Source: JAAYAY01 sp963674575 (GTDB taxonomy: Bacteria; Planctomycetota; Planctomycetia; Pirellulales; Thermoguttaceae). Taken from it: 64,000 nt of DNA. Below, one piece after another: positions 28,885-37,200 of this stretch (the stretch's first letter is position 1; the number at the start of each line of letters is the position of its first letter). The translations under genes and the position numbers were made by a program. The stretch is taken from NCBI GenBank assembly GCA_963674575.2, contig CAXXQT010000008.1:310001-374000 (forward strand). Direction: 5' to 3'. The notes under the pieces are model-generated. The model saw only the letters and a program-made list of their open reading frames with translations, had not been told where the DNA came from and ran no database searches.

Positions 28885-28904
28885 TGATGGTGACAGGTGC
28901 CTGC

Positions 28905-29348
28905 CTAGCGGGGCAGGATCACGTCGTCCAGCAGGTACCGACGGAGGGATTTCACGACCGAGAGGAATTGCTGCAGATCGAAAGGCTTGGTCAGGTAGCT
29001 CTCCACGTGGAGATTCTCCTCTTCGAGGATCTGCTTGTGGGCGGCCGAAACCGTCATCACGACGACGGGGATCTTGGCCAGATCTTCGTCTTTCTTGATC
29101 ACGGCGAGCACCGCACGACCGTCCAGTTTCGGCATCTGGATGTCGAGCAGAATGAGATCAGGTCGGGGAGCTCGGGCATACTTCCCCGTCTTGTGAAGAA
29201 ACTCGAGGGCTTCCTCCCCGTCACGAACAAGGCTGATTCGGCAGGGAACCTCGCCCTGTTTCAAGGCTTCGAAGGTCAACCCGGCATCCTCGAGGTCGTC
29301 TTCAACGAGGAGGACCTCCAGGGGGCGTCCGACAGTTTCGCGAGTCAT
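28905..29348 (-). CDS. Rcp1-type single-domain response regulator
   Basis: The protein has 147 aa and is a stand-alone receiver domain. The acidic pair is in LLVEDDLED, the phosphoacceptor is Asp69 in LILLDIQMPKLDG, the conserved Thr is in VVMTVSAAHK, and the Lys in YLTKPFD. Length and the 'DxxMPxxDG' variant match the Rcp family that pairs with phytochrome-like or hybrid kinases and transfers phosphate to Hpt proteins. I chose ATG 29348 because it puts the first strand at residue 10, as in the family; an upstream TTG would add 23 residues. No cognate kinase is adjacent. The monooxygenase-like gene lies upstream on the same strand. Confidence 0.93.
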   Translation of the reverse strand: MTRETVGRPLEVLLVEDDLEDAGLTFEALKQGEVPCRISLVRDGEEALEFLHKTGKYARAPRPDLILLDIQMPKLDGRAVLAVIKKDEDLAKIPVVVMTVSAAHKQILEEENLHVESYLTKPFDLQQFLSVVKSLRRYLLDDVILPR

Positions 29349-29438
29349 GGGGGCGGCCTTCAGGTTGGCAACCGACTCCGGCGGAAGAGACGCGAGTTCC
29401 GCGCGGGGCGTGTTCAATCATCTACGTTGGGTTACAGC

Positions 29439-29738
29439 TCAGTCGGCATTCGGGAAGAGCGTCTCGTACTTGACTCCCTGGCGAGGCTCGGCCATCCAGG
29501 GGCCAACCGAATCGCGCCACTTCGCATAGTGGGGGGTGGCTTTGTGGGCCGTCATCCCGGACTCGTCCCGATAGACCTCGTAGAGCATGAATCGGTTCGG
29601 GTCGTCCTTCTGCTGGAGCACGTCGAAGCGCACATTGCCCGGCTCCTCGAACGTCCCGCGTGCATTCTCAAGGGTCGCCTCGATGAAGTCCTGGCGATTC
29701 TCCTCCTTGACGCGAACGTGGACGCAGACGGTGTACAT
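29439..29738 (-). CDS. Antibiotic biosynthesis monooxygenase (ABM) domain protein
   Basis: The protein has 99 aa and a single dimeric alpha/beta ferredoxin-like ABM domain. It reads MYTVCVHVRVKEENRQDFIE, then EPGNVRFDVLQQKDDPNRFM, LYEVYRDESGMTAHKATPHY and AKWRDSV. It resembles LsrG-like proteins, which isomerise or degrade small signal molecules such as phospho-AI-2, and other heme- or quinol-handling ABM proteins; the substrate cannot be assigned. ATG 29738 is the only start that puts the first strand at the N-terminus. It is cytoplasmic. The gene is separated from the response regulator by 90 bp. Confidence 0.9.
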   Translation of the reverse strand: MYTVCVHVRVKEENRQDFIEATLENARGTFEEPGNVRFDVLQQKDDPNRFMLYEVYRDESGMTAHKATPHYAKWRDSVGPWMAEPRQGVKYETLFPNAD

Positions 29739-30164
29739 GGGGGCGGTCTCCTGGTCGCTGAGGCTCGTGACATCAACGAGTTCCCGTGGTAGGGACGTCC
29801 GCCTGTGGCGGCACTGCGAACAGCAATATAGCAGGATGCATGGTGAAGCAGAAGCTTTGGCGTCGTTCTGGCAATCAGGCAATCCCCAGGCGAGGCACGG
29901 GCCATGGTTTGGTGGAGTGCGGTCAAATTGTGGGCGTCTATCTTCTCTTGTCGAGTTCGGTGGCTGACGAACCTTGCGGAGGGGGGGACGTCGTGAGTGG
30001 GGTGGTCGCAAGAATCGCCCCTGGAGTGCACGGGCCTTTGCGGCGTCTTTTTCGTTGTGGCCCCTTTCACAAAAAAGGGGATGCGCGGAAAATGGCAGGG
30101 CAGGGGGCGCCGGCCGCCCCAGGGATGAGCAACTGTCGACACCAGTACGCCCGGAGGGTATGAG
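29739..30164. other. Intergenic stretch without recognised gene
   Basis: About 425 bp lie between divergent genes. CCCCTTT-cacaaa-AAAGGGG at about 30061-30080 forms a small hairpin but lacks a U-tract. GGAGGG directly precedes the ROK gene. Confidence 0.5.
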
Positions 30165-31553
30165 ATGGAGCCGAAATCAAAACGCAAAGCGTCCGAGGCG
30201 GTGTATTTGGGGATCGACGTGGGCGGAACGAAGATCCAGGCCTCGCTGATCACCCAGGCCGGCGCCGTACTCTCCCGCCACCGCTGCCCCACCCCCCGGG
30301 AAGGCGGCGCGGAGGCGGTCCTGAAGGCGATTGTCGCAGCTTCCGAAGAAACCATGGAGGAGAAGGTCTTTCCGCGGAATCGCTTGACCGCCGTGGGCCT
30401 TGCGATTCCGGGGGTCGTCGATCCCGAAAAAGGCTTTGTCGTGGTCACGCCGAACATGAGCCTTACCGGAATCTCCGTGGGGCCTGAGTTGGAGAAGGAG
30501 TTCGGTGTACCGGTGGCGCTCGGCAACGACTGCAATCTTGGCGCCCTGGGCGAATCCTGGCTCGGCTCTGCCCGGGGCACCTCCAGTTCCATTGCCATCC
30601 TCGTGGGAACGGGGGTCGGCAGCGGCATCGTTCAGCATGGTCGGTTGTGGACGGGGGCTCGGGAGTCCGCCGGAGAGATCGGCCATATCGTCATGCAAAT
30701 CGGCGGTCCGAAATGCGGATGTGGCAATCTCGGCTGCCTCGAAGCCTTGGCGAGCCGCACGGCAATCGAACGGGACATTCGTGACGGACTGGCCGCGGGA
30801 CGAACAACCGTCTTGTCCGAAATCCTGGAAGGTGATCTTTCTCTGATTCGATCCAGTTCCCTCCGCCGTGCCCTGGAAGCGAAAGATCCGCTGGTCACCG
30901 AAGTGATGCAACGTGCGTCGGAGGTCCTGGGGCATGGCTGCCTCACGGTTCGCCATTTGATCGATCCCGAGGTGATTGTGTTGGGCGGCGGTGTGGCGGA
31001 GGCTTGCAGCGGGTTCATGCTCCCGATCCTCGAAGACATCCTGGCCTCCGATCAGCTTACCGGTGCGAGGGAAGGGGGGCAGGTTGTTCTTTCCGCCTTG
31101 GGCGATGACGCGGTTGTGTTGGGGGCGGCGGCGCTGGCGGCTACCAAGGCCGGATTGAGCCCCTTCGAAAAGAAGAACGCGGTCCGCCCCGAATATCCCG
31201 AGATCGGCAAGGCTGATTTTGGCGAGATTGCGGTCGGCAAGAAGAACCACGCCAATGACATCCTCATTCGTGTCAACGGCAAGGTGAAGAAACGCAAGAA
31301 AGATGCCGTCAAGGAACGTCACGGAACATCCCATGTGGTGGATGCCAAAGAACTCTCCCGCGTGTGCCGCGGCGGACCGGAGGTCGTATTTGTCGGCACG
31401 GGGCACCAGGATCAGATGGTCCTGAATGAGGAGGCGGAGTTGTTCCTGAGCCAGCGGAGAATCCGGCTCGTGGTCACTTCCACGCCCGACCTGGCCGAGG
31501 CCTACAACGCCTGCTCGGAACGCAAGGCCGCCTTGATCCACGTGACGTGTTAG
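30165..31553 (+). CDS. ROK-family sugar kinase fused to an Mth938-like domain
   Basis: The protein has 462 aa. Residues 14-325 are a ROK glucokinase-type domain: phosphate-binding DVGGTK near residue 20, the sugar-contacting GNDCNLGALGE, GTGVGSGIV, EIGHIV, and the zinc-binding ROK motif CGCGNLGCLEA at about 183-193. From about residue 345 the chain continues into an Mth938/NDUFAF3-like domain: FGEIAVGKKNHANDILIRVN, HGTSHVV, EVVFVGTGHQDQMVLN and the C-terminal KAALIHVTC. Normally that domain stands alone. ROK enzymes phosphorylate glucose or related sugars in the cytosol; the role of the extra domain is unknown. GGAGGG at 30152-30157 supports ATG 30165. It is convergent with the ferredoxin gene, only one base between stops. 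Confidence 0.92.
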   Translation: MEPKSKRKASEAVYLGIDVGGTKIQASLITQAGAVLSRHRCPTPREGGAEAVLKAIVAASEETMEEKVFPRNRLTAVGLAIPGVVDPEKGFVVVTPNMSLTGISVGPELEKEFGVPVALGNDCNLGALGESWLGSARGTSSSIAILVGTGVGSGIVQHGRLWTGARESAGEIGHIVMQIGGPKCGCGNLGCLEALASRTAIERDIRDGLAAGRTTVLSEILEGDLSLIRSSSLRRALEAKDPLVTEVMQRASEVLGHGCLTVRHLIDPEVIVLGGGVAEACSGFMLPILEDILASDQLTGAREGGQVVLSALGDDAVVLGAAALAATKAGLSPFEKKNAVRPEYPEIGKADFGEIAVGKKNHANDILIRVNGKVKKRKKDAVKERHGTSHVVDAKELSRVCRGGPEVVFVGTGHQDQMVLNEEAELFLSQRRIRLVVTSTPDLAEAYNACSERKAALIHVTC

Positions 31554-31554
31554 G

Positions 31555-32301
31555 TCAGTCCTCGCGGCTGACCACTTCGCCACGCGTCGAAATCACCACG
31601 TCGTGCAAGGGAATGTCCTTTCCTGAGGCCTCAATGGCCGCGCGGGCCATTCGAACCAGGCCCGTGCAGCAGGGCACTTCCATGTGGATCACCGACAGGC
31701 TCTTCACGTCGGACATTTGCAGGAGAGATGTGAGTTTGGCCAAATGCGCCTGGCCGTCATCGAGCTTGGGGCACGCGATGGCGACGGGGTTCTGACGCAG
31801 AAAACGCTCGTGAAAATTGGCCATGGCGAAGGCGACACACTGGGCGGCAAGCAGCAGGTCGGCCTCCTGGAGGAACGGTGCCCCAGGCGGAATCAGGCTG
31901 AGTTGCACGGGCCAGTGGCTCAGCTGCGAGGTTCGCGGTGAGCTGTCCAGTTGGGGGGCGGGGCCTTGCGGATTCGATGGGGGGGCAGACGGTGGAAGAA
32001 TCTTGAGGCCGAAACTCTGCACGGCCGTCCCAGGACATCCTCCGGATGGGCTGTCCTTTTTTGCCGCAAGATGGTTTGCCACGGCGGCTTCGTCGAACTC
32101 GCCGGCTTCACGCTCAACGATCGTGATCGCGTCCCTGGGACATTGGCCAAGGCAAGCGCCGAGCCCGTCGCAGTAGACGTCCGAAACGAGCCGAGCCTTC
32201 CCCTCGATGATTCGGATGGCCCCTTCTGCGCAGGAAGGCACGCACTGGCCGCAGCCGTCGCATTTCTCTTCGTCGATCTGGACGATTTTCCGCACGGGCA
32301 T
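31555..32301 (-). CDS. 4Fe-4S ferredoxin-like protein
   Basis: The protein has 248 aa. The N-terminal 60 residues are a bacterial ferredoxin fold with a complete cluster motif CDGCGQCVPSC (14-24). The second motif, CDGLGACLGQCP (44-55), lacks one cysteine, as is usual for this family, so probably one cluster or one altered cluster is bound. A Pro/Ser-rich linker (about 90-125) leads to a C-terminal domain with conserved Cys residues (LLLAAQCVAFAMANFHERFL, VAIACPKLDD, HMEVPCCTGLVRMARAAI). This whole arrangement is found in many anaerobes and planctomycetes, where it is annotated only as an iron-sulfur protein. The redox partner is unknown. Confidence 0.88.
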   Translation of the reverse strand: MPVRKIVQIDEEKCDGCGQCVPSCAEGAIRIIEGKARLVSDVYCDGLGACLGQCPRDAITIVEREAGEFDEAAVANHLAAKKDSPSGGCPGTAVQSFGLKILPPSAPPSNPQGPAPQLDSSPRTSQLSHWPVQLSLIPPGAPFLQEADLLLAAQCVAFAMANFHERFLRQNPVAIACPKLDDGQAHLAKLTSLLQMSDVKSLSVIHMEVPCCTGLVRMARAAIEASGKDIPLHDVVISTRGEVVSRED

Positions 32302-32453
32302 CTGGGGAACTCCTGCTCGGCAACCCTGAAGGGGGCGCTCGACGCTTTCGACAACGCGCTGGTTGGTATGGTCGCTTTGCGACCTGTTTCATCTTACGCC
32401 CTGGCCGCTCCGCGACGATTGATCTGGATCAAAGGGCCGACAAGAAATCGAAT

Positions 32454-32478
32454 CGGGGCGGCCCAAAGGGCCGCCCCG
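32454..32478 (-). terminator. Rho-independent terminator after the alpha/beta-hydrolase-fold gene
   Basis: CGGGGCGGCCC (32454-32464) and GGGCCGCCCCG (32468-32478) form a perfect 11-bp stem with a 3-base loop. On the minus strand it is followed by ATTCGATTTCTTG. It lies about 45 bp past the stop of the gene ending at 32524. Confidence 0.8.
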
Positions 32479-32523
32479 AAAGGGAATTCGCCGGTGCCGC
32501 GTGCCACCCATGAATAATCCGGG

Positions 32524-33627
32524 CTATCGGTGTTCCATCCAGGCCGCGTCAGGTTCGTCGTTGATGACGCGATCCTCAATGAAGCGGCAAATAAATGCGG
32601 GAATGTTGAAGCGACGGTAGTTGAGAAGTTTCTCGGCCTGCAGTTCCGTGGGCAATGGGGGAACGAGCAGCACCTTGCGTTCGGCGTGCGCTTCTGGTTG
32701 AGGACGGTTCAGAACAAACTTGGCTTCAAGCCGTTCCACGTCCCGGAGTCGGCGGGAATTCTCGCCGCCAACGATCAGCATGATCGAGACCCGGTCGCGA
32801 ACGGGAGAGATACCTCGTGCATTAAGCATGGGCATCGTGTCGAGGCCGGTATAGGACCATTTGGGCGAAATGAGGACCAGGGCCTTCACGTCCTGGCCCT
32901 GTTTGATTCCGGCGTGTTCGTAATTGGGGATGGCCCAGTCGTAGGCCGCCCAAACCATGGCTATCGACGCTCCCATTTCCGAGCCCACGATCACCAGCTT
33001 GTTCAGGTTGAGTTCGCCCTTGTTGTTCTTCTTGACGAGAAAGTTGCGGAGTGCGGCCATGTCGTGGCGGGCGATGTCACCGAAATCGTTCGCGCGGAAC
33101 TTGGAGGCATCCAGTTTCTCTTCCCGCATTCCACCGCGTCCCGCAACATACTGGGTGGTGCTTGCGCCGTGGCCTCGCAGATCCGGCACGAGGACGGCGC
33201 AGCCCCGTTTCTGCAGTTCTTCGGCCAGCACGGCAAACTCCTTGCGGCTCGATTTCCAGTTGTGGAGCAGAAGAACCGGCACCGCGTCCTTTCCCCTCTC
33301 CTTCGGGGCGGGATAAAACGTGGCGGTGAGCGCTACGCCGTCGCGAGTCTGAAGTTGGCTACCGCTGATATCCTCCGGCTTGGGGAGTTGGTCGCCACGA
33401 GATGCTGCGCGTGCGGGCTGTCTGGTTGCTCTGGGGTTGGTTGCAGGAGGCCTGGTCGAAGTGGGGGGCTGCGCGGCGGCAGGCCGAGTCGGGGGCTGCT
33501 GGGTTTGCGGCCTTGGCCTTGGGCCGGCGAGCGATACCTGGCCCACTGCGAGCAACGCAAGCGTTAACAGTAGAATCCCGCCTCGGGTCCACATGATCAT
33601 GATTCCATTGGTCTTGTGCATGCTCAT
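32524..33627 (-). CDS. Exported alpha/beta-hydrolase-fold protein lacking the nucleophile
   Basis: The protein has 367 aa. A signal peptide or anchor (GGILLLTLALLAVGQVSLA) is followed by a Pro/Thr/Arg-rich linker (about 37-85) and an alpha/beta-hydrolase domain: PVLLLHNWKSSRKEFAVLAE, GCAVLVPDLRGHGAST, then LVIVGSEMGASIAMVWA at the nucleophile elbow. The elbow should read G-x-S-x-G; here the central residue is Glu (G-S-E-M-G). HNW in place of HGxx at the oxyanion loop also departs from serine hydrolases. A non-catalytic or binding role is therefore likely. GTGGAGG lies 4 bp before ATG 33627 and 10 bp before ATG 33621, so either may be used. Confidence 0.85.
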   Translation of the reverse strand: MSMHKTNGIMIMWTRGGILLLTLALLAVGQVSLAGPRPRPQTQQPPTRPAAAQPPTSTRPPATNPRATRQPARAASRGDQLPKPEDISGSQLQTRDGVALTATFYPAPKERGKDAVPVLLLHNWKSSRKEFAVLAEELQKRGCAVLVPDLRGHGASTTQYVAGRGGMREEKLDASKFRANDFGDIARHDMAALRNFLVKKNNKGELNLNKLVIVGSEMGASIAMVWAAYDWAIPNYEHAGIKQGQDVKALVLISPKWSYTGLDTMPMLNARGISPVRDRVSIMLIVGGENSRRLRDVERLEAKFVLNRPQPEAHAERKVLLVPPLPTELQAEKLLNYRRFNIPAFICRFIEDRVINDEPDAAWMEHR

Positions 33628-33960
33628 TTGGCCTCCACCCACGTGCGCGTTAAGAATTCAGTCCACTTGACCGATTCCCGTTTCCGGTCCCCGCCGGCCC
33701 CAACCACGATCCGCTTTCGGAAGAGGCGATCTCGGAACCGTTTCTCAGGAATCGCGCTAAAAATAACGGCGTCAGTAGATCCTATACCTAAATCCTATAA
33801 CGAGTTAGGAGACCAGTCAACGAAAAGCGCATTTCCTGGCCTGACCGCCTGACAAGAACGCTCGAAACCGCGAAGAATCCCACCTTGAGGGGTAAGAAAA
33901 ACCGCGGTTCGGAGTATATGAGAAAACGTAACTTTCGCCAGCAACGAGCCGGAAAGACGG
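33628..33960. other. Intergenic stretch containing a minus-strand promoter
   Basis: About 330 bp lie between two minus-strand genes. The only signal I can support is the promoter at 33792-33820. The word ATCCTATA occurs twice around it (about 33778 and 33792). Confidence 0.5.
33792..33820 (-). promoter_or_regulatory. Sigma70-type promoter for the alpha/beta-hydrolase-fold gene
   Basis: On the minus strand TTGACT (33820-33815) and TAGGAT (33797-33792) are separated by 17 bp. The predicted transcript has a leader of about 160 bases before ATG 33627. Confidence 0.55.
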
Positions 33961-34620
33961 CTATTTGAAGGCGGCGGCGTCGGCTGCGAAGTCGTTTCCC
34001 GGATCGTGAGGGTAGAAGTGACGTCCGATCTGGTTGGCGAGGTTTGCCACGAACTCACGTTGGAACGCCGGTGCCTGGATGTCGGACGTTGCTTTGGCTG
34101 CGTTGGGAGGGTAGACCACCTGGGGCATGGGCCGATCCACCAACAAGTTCCCGCTTTCGCAGTCGTAGAGTTTCATCGTCACATTCGCCTTGCCCCGGAA
34201 TAGCGTTTGGCTTTCGTAGATGCTGAACTGTTCCACATCCAGGCCGAGGACGAGATCCGAGTCGAGGGCCCGTCCCACCTCCAGGTAGTCTTCCCACATG
34301 TTGTTGTCCATCCACTCATCGACCTTGCGCTGATCGATGATCTCCACTTTCGGGACGTTGGCCCCCAGAAGAATGGACACCTGACGCGAGAGTTCCTTGG
34401 GCACGTTCGGGGAATGAAAGCCCGAGTAGTCGAGGCTCCGGCAGACCACGGCGACTTTCTTGCCGTTCATGTTGTTGAATTCGGCATCCACGTTCGTTCC
34501 CTTGATGAGGTACACGGCCGTGGCTAGTGCGGACGTACAGCCCGAGGCGCCGATCAAAAACAGCAGGGTTACACCCACCCAACTGAGGTGAATGTATCGG
34601 AACCGGGATCGATCTTCCAT
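33961..34620 (-). CDS. Lipoprotein of unknown function
   Basis: The protein has 219 aa. A signal with lipobox IGASGC ends at about residue 28. The mature chain reads KKVAVVCRSLDYSGFHSPNV, ANVPKVEIIDQRKVDEWMDN, ALDSDLVLGLDVEQFSIYES, FRGKANVTMKLYDCESGNLL and FQREFVANLANQIGRHFYPH. The pattern (a predicted strand, 'VIDQRKVDEWMD', then 'LVLGLDVEQF') resembles the CsgG/TolB-N-like fold of lipoproteins that sense or assemble envelope components, but similarity is weak and this is an inference. Homologues with the same lipobox and 'YxxG' region are frequent in planctomycetes. Membrane-anchored. Confidence 0.8.
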   Translation of the reverse strand: MEDRSRFRYIHLSWVGVTLLFLIGASGCTSALATAVYLIKGTNVDAEFNNMNGKKVAVVCRSLDYSGFHSPNVPKELSRQVSILLGANVPKVEIIDQRKVDEWMDNNMWEDYLEVGRALDSDLVLGLDVEQFSIYESQTLFRGKANVTMKLYDCESGNLLVDRPMPQVVYPPNAAKATSDIQAPAFQREFVANLANQIGRHFYPHDPGNDFAADAAAFK

Positions 34621-34721
34621 GATCTTCCTCGTAGCGTGATGCCAAACAGGTTTTGGAGTGTTGGGTTAGAGCGGGAACGCAGTTTGCGCGTAGGTTTACC
34701 AGTTAGGTTCAATTCTCTCGG

Positions 34722-35285
34722 TTACCGAAATGCAAGCCGTATCAGCCAATCGACGAGGGTGACGACGGCAATCACCGTTCCTCCCCAGGCCAATCCATTC
34801 GTGTCGGGAAACCATCGAGGACGCCGTCCCAGGCATGCGGTGCTGGTGAGGGCTACCTCGGAGGCAATCGCTGCAAGGGCGAGCAGCACTCCACCCGCGT
34901 TGGCGGCGAGTCCTTCCAGCAGGCGACCATGAACCACAGCCGCCCAGGACGTCGTCATGCCACAGGTCGGGCAGCGGACGCCGAAGAGGGCCACCATGGT
35001 GCAAGGGGGCAACCCCAGTTGCTGATGGGTCCCAAAACCGCTCGCATTCGGTTCCAGTCGGCACGCGACCACCAGCGGCACCAGGAGGGCCGCGGCCGTT
35101 GCCGCCGCTCGGAGTCGTCCGCGAGCGGAAACGACACGAAGCCGATCGCCGCGAGCGATTCCGCCACAATTCCCGTTCAGAAAACGCGGATCGGGGTGAC
35201 AGAGTGGCTCGCCCCCTTCCGAAACACGAAAGGGATTCGCCGACGATCGATTCAACGGTTCGGGGGGAGGATAGCCGGAAGCCAA
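34722..35285 (-). CDS. DUF2752 membrane protein (start uncertain)
   Basis: The C-terminal 140 residues match DUF2752: FGTHQQLGLPPCTMVALFGV, the signature RCPTCGMTTSWAAVVHGRL, then two further hydrophobic helices (GGVLLALAAIASEVALTS and GTVIAVVTLVDWLIRLAF). The conserved C-P-x-C-G-M-T-T motif resembles a metal- or thiol-active site, but function is unknown. No in-frame ATG or GTG exists between the stop of the upstream gene and the first helix; the only standard candidate is TTG at 35285, giving 187 aa with a long polar N-terminus. The true start may be non-canonical or the 5' end may have decayed. Confidence 0.7.
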   Translation of the reverse strand: MASGYPPPEPLNRSSANPFRVSEGGEPLCHPDPRFLNGNCGGIARGDRLRVVSARGRLRAAATAAALLVPLVVACRLEPNASGFGTHQQLGLPPCTMVALFGVRCPTCGMTTSWAAVVHGRLLEGLAANAGGVLLALAAIASEVALTSTACLGRRPRWFPDTNGLAWGGTVIAVVTLVDWLIRLAFR

Positions 35286-35385
35286 ACGAGGGGCAAGGGG
35301 GATTCTGGGGTCGGAGCAGCCCGGAGAGACGTCGTCCGGCCCCAGATTTATCTCGCTTGCCTGTTTTCTCACCGCAAAATCCGCC

Positions 35386-36864
35386 TTATACGTTCTCTGG
35401 CACCACGAAAGGCTCGCGGTATTCGCGAGTGAGGAGTTTGTTGGCCGCTTGGTCGCCAATGAACTGCTCCTTCTCGGCGTCGAAGTGGAGCAGCTTGCCG
35501 AGTTGGTACTCGGTCGAGGCCAGTTCGAGCCCCAGGGCGTCCTTCAGGCCCTGCTTGATCCGAGCCCACGATTTCTGAACTTCCTCGTTGTCGCAACAGG
35601 AGGGCAGGGGGGTGGAGCCGGGCACCTTTTCGCCGAGGCGATAGGAGATGTTCCCCAGGTGGCAGAGGGCGGCCGACAGGTGCGCTTCCAGAACGGGGGC
35701 GTGCAGGTCTTCCTTTTTTCGAGTTCGCACGCAATGCACGAAATTCTCGAACTGATTGCCCGGCCCCATCTTCACTTCCACGTCGAGCGACTCCGCTTTG
35801 TTAGATCCCTTGGGGGTGAACTTGCCGCTTTCGAGGACGCCCTTGGTTGTATAGAACTCGTTGCCCACCTTGGTGGGTGGTTTGGGGTTGCCCTGGATCA
35901 TGGTCCGGTTGTTGAGGCCGGCTACTTCGAAGACGAGCAGGCAATCGCCGAAGTCGAACAGGGTCACCTGCATGTTCGGCGTTTCGCCCTGGTCCGTGTA
36001 GGGTGGCTTACCTTCCGTCGAGTTGACCCAGCGTCCGCCCATGCTGATGACGCTTTTGGGAAGGGTTCCGCCGGGGATGCCCCACCGCGCGATGTCCATC
36101 TGGTGGACACCCTGGTTGCCGATTTCGCCGTTGCCGAAATCCCAGTTCCAGTGCCAGTTGTAGTGGACCAGGTTCTTATTGAAGGGCCGCTTCTTCGCCG
36201 GACCCAGCCAGAGATCGAAGTCGAGTGTTTCCGGCGCCGGTTCGTCTTCCTGGAAGCCGATGCTCCAGCGAGTCTTGGAGGCGTAGCCCTTGGAAACCAG
36301 CAATTTTCCGTATTTGCCGCTGGCGATCGCAGCGGCCGTTTTGGTCCAGCCGGAACTGGATCGGCTCTGGGTGCCGTGCTGGATGATGCGATCGAACTTG
36401 TCGCCCGCCTCCACGCACTTGCGGCCTTCAAAAACGTTGTGGCTGATTGGCTTCTCGACGTAGACGTCTTTGCCTGCCTGGCATGCCCAGATCGTGATCA
36501 GGGAATGCCAATGGTTGCAGGTGGCGATGGAGACGGCGTCGAGGTCCTGGTCTTCCAGGGCTTTGCGGATGTCCCGGTAGCACTTGGGGGTGTTGCCGTC
36601 CATTTCCTGAATCTTGGCTGCACGCTTTTCGTGGAGCGAGGAGTCTGGATCGATCAGGTGGGTCACCTTCACGTTCTTCTGCTTGGCGAATTCCGACATG
36701 TGGGACTGCCCACGACCGTTGATGCCGGCAACGCCGATGCGGACCGTGTCGTTGGCCCCAAGAATCATGCCGGAGCTCTTCGTGCCAGCGATGGCGAACG
36801 TGGCGCCGACTGCGGTGGTGGCGGCTGCTTGTTTGAGAAAGGAACGTCGTGTGAGGTGGGACAT
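35386..36864 (-). CDS. Gfo/Idh/MocA-family oxidoreductase with Tat signal
   Basis: The protein has 492 aa. It begins with a twin-arginine signal (TRRSFLKQAAATTAVGATFA), so it folds in the cytoplasm and is exported. The NAD(P)-binding Rossmann fold starts at VRIGVAGINGRGQSH; DAVSIATCNHWHSLITIWAC and the catalytic-region Lys in VYVEKPISHN (the EKP motif) follow. The C-terminal half is the alpha/beta oxidoreductase domain. Planctomycetes encode dozens of such exported enzymes, thought to act on sugars or cyclitols from polysaccharides. GGAGGAG precedes ATG 36864. It is divergent from the membrane protein at 37201 and upstream of DUF2752 on the same strand. Confidence 0.95.
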   Translation of the reverse strand: MSHLTRRSFLKQAAATTAVGATFAIAGTKSSGMILGANDTVRIGVAGINGRGQSHMSEFAKQKNVKVTHLIDPDSSLHEKRAAKIQEMDGNTPKCYRDIRKALEDQDLDAVSIATCNHWHSLITIWACQAGKDVYVEKPISHNVFEGRKCVEAGDKFDRIIQHGTQSRSSSGWTKTAAAIASGKYGKLLVSKGYASKTRWSIGFQEDEPAPETLDFDLWLGPAKKRPFNKNLVHYNWHWNWDFGNGEIGNQGVHQMDIARWGIPGGTLPKSVISMGGRWVNSTEGKPPYTDQGETPNMQVTLFDFGDCLLVFEVAGLNNRTMIQGNPKPPTKVGNEFYTTKGVLESGKFTPKGSNKAESLDVEVKMGPGNQFENFVHCVRTRKKEDLHAPVLEAHLSAALCHLGNISYRLGEKVPGSTPLPSCCDNEEVQKSWARIKQGLKDALGLELASTEYQLGKLLHFDAEKEQFIGDQAANKLLTREYREPFVVPENV

Positions 36865-37200
36865 GGAAGACTCCTCCGGGCGTGGGGCGGGGTGATTTGG
36901 CCGGAGGGCTGGCGACAACGCGCTTTCTTGGCAATGTGCGGCGGCCTCTCTCCCTCAGCCGAGACTATTACAACAGACGCGCATGGCGTTGTCCATAGTT
37001 TCCTCGCAATCCCTACATGCGGCCCGAATTCTCCCAAAGCGTCCCCCCGGCGACTTGCGAAAACCGGTCCTCCCGACCCGCGTGGGAGGCGCAAGATAGA
37101 GTTTTGTGTGTGCCTCGGTGGAATGCGACGCCACCAGCCTTCTCGTTATCGTTTTCCCCCCGTGGAGACGTCGCTCCTCGCCTGTCAGGAAGCTCTGCTC
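36865..37200. other. Divergent intergenic region
   Basis: About 336 bp lie between the Gfo/Idh gene and the membrane protein gene. I see no gene, repeat or strong promoter. Plus-strand frames through here are continuations of antisense frames of the Gfo/Idh gene. Confidence 0.5.

Noticed and set aside
30061..30080. CCCCTTT/AAAGGGG hairpin as a terminator
   Set aside because: It lies between divergent gene starts and has no U-tract, so a terminator role makes no sense.
35449..37200. Apparent 584-codon N-terminal extension of the membrane protein at 37201
   Set aside because: This part is antisense to a clear Gfo/Idh oxidoreductase; only the segment from ATG 37201 has its own start signal and membrane helix.
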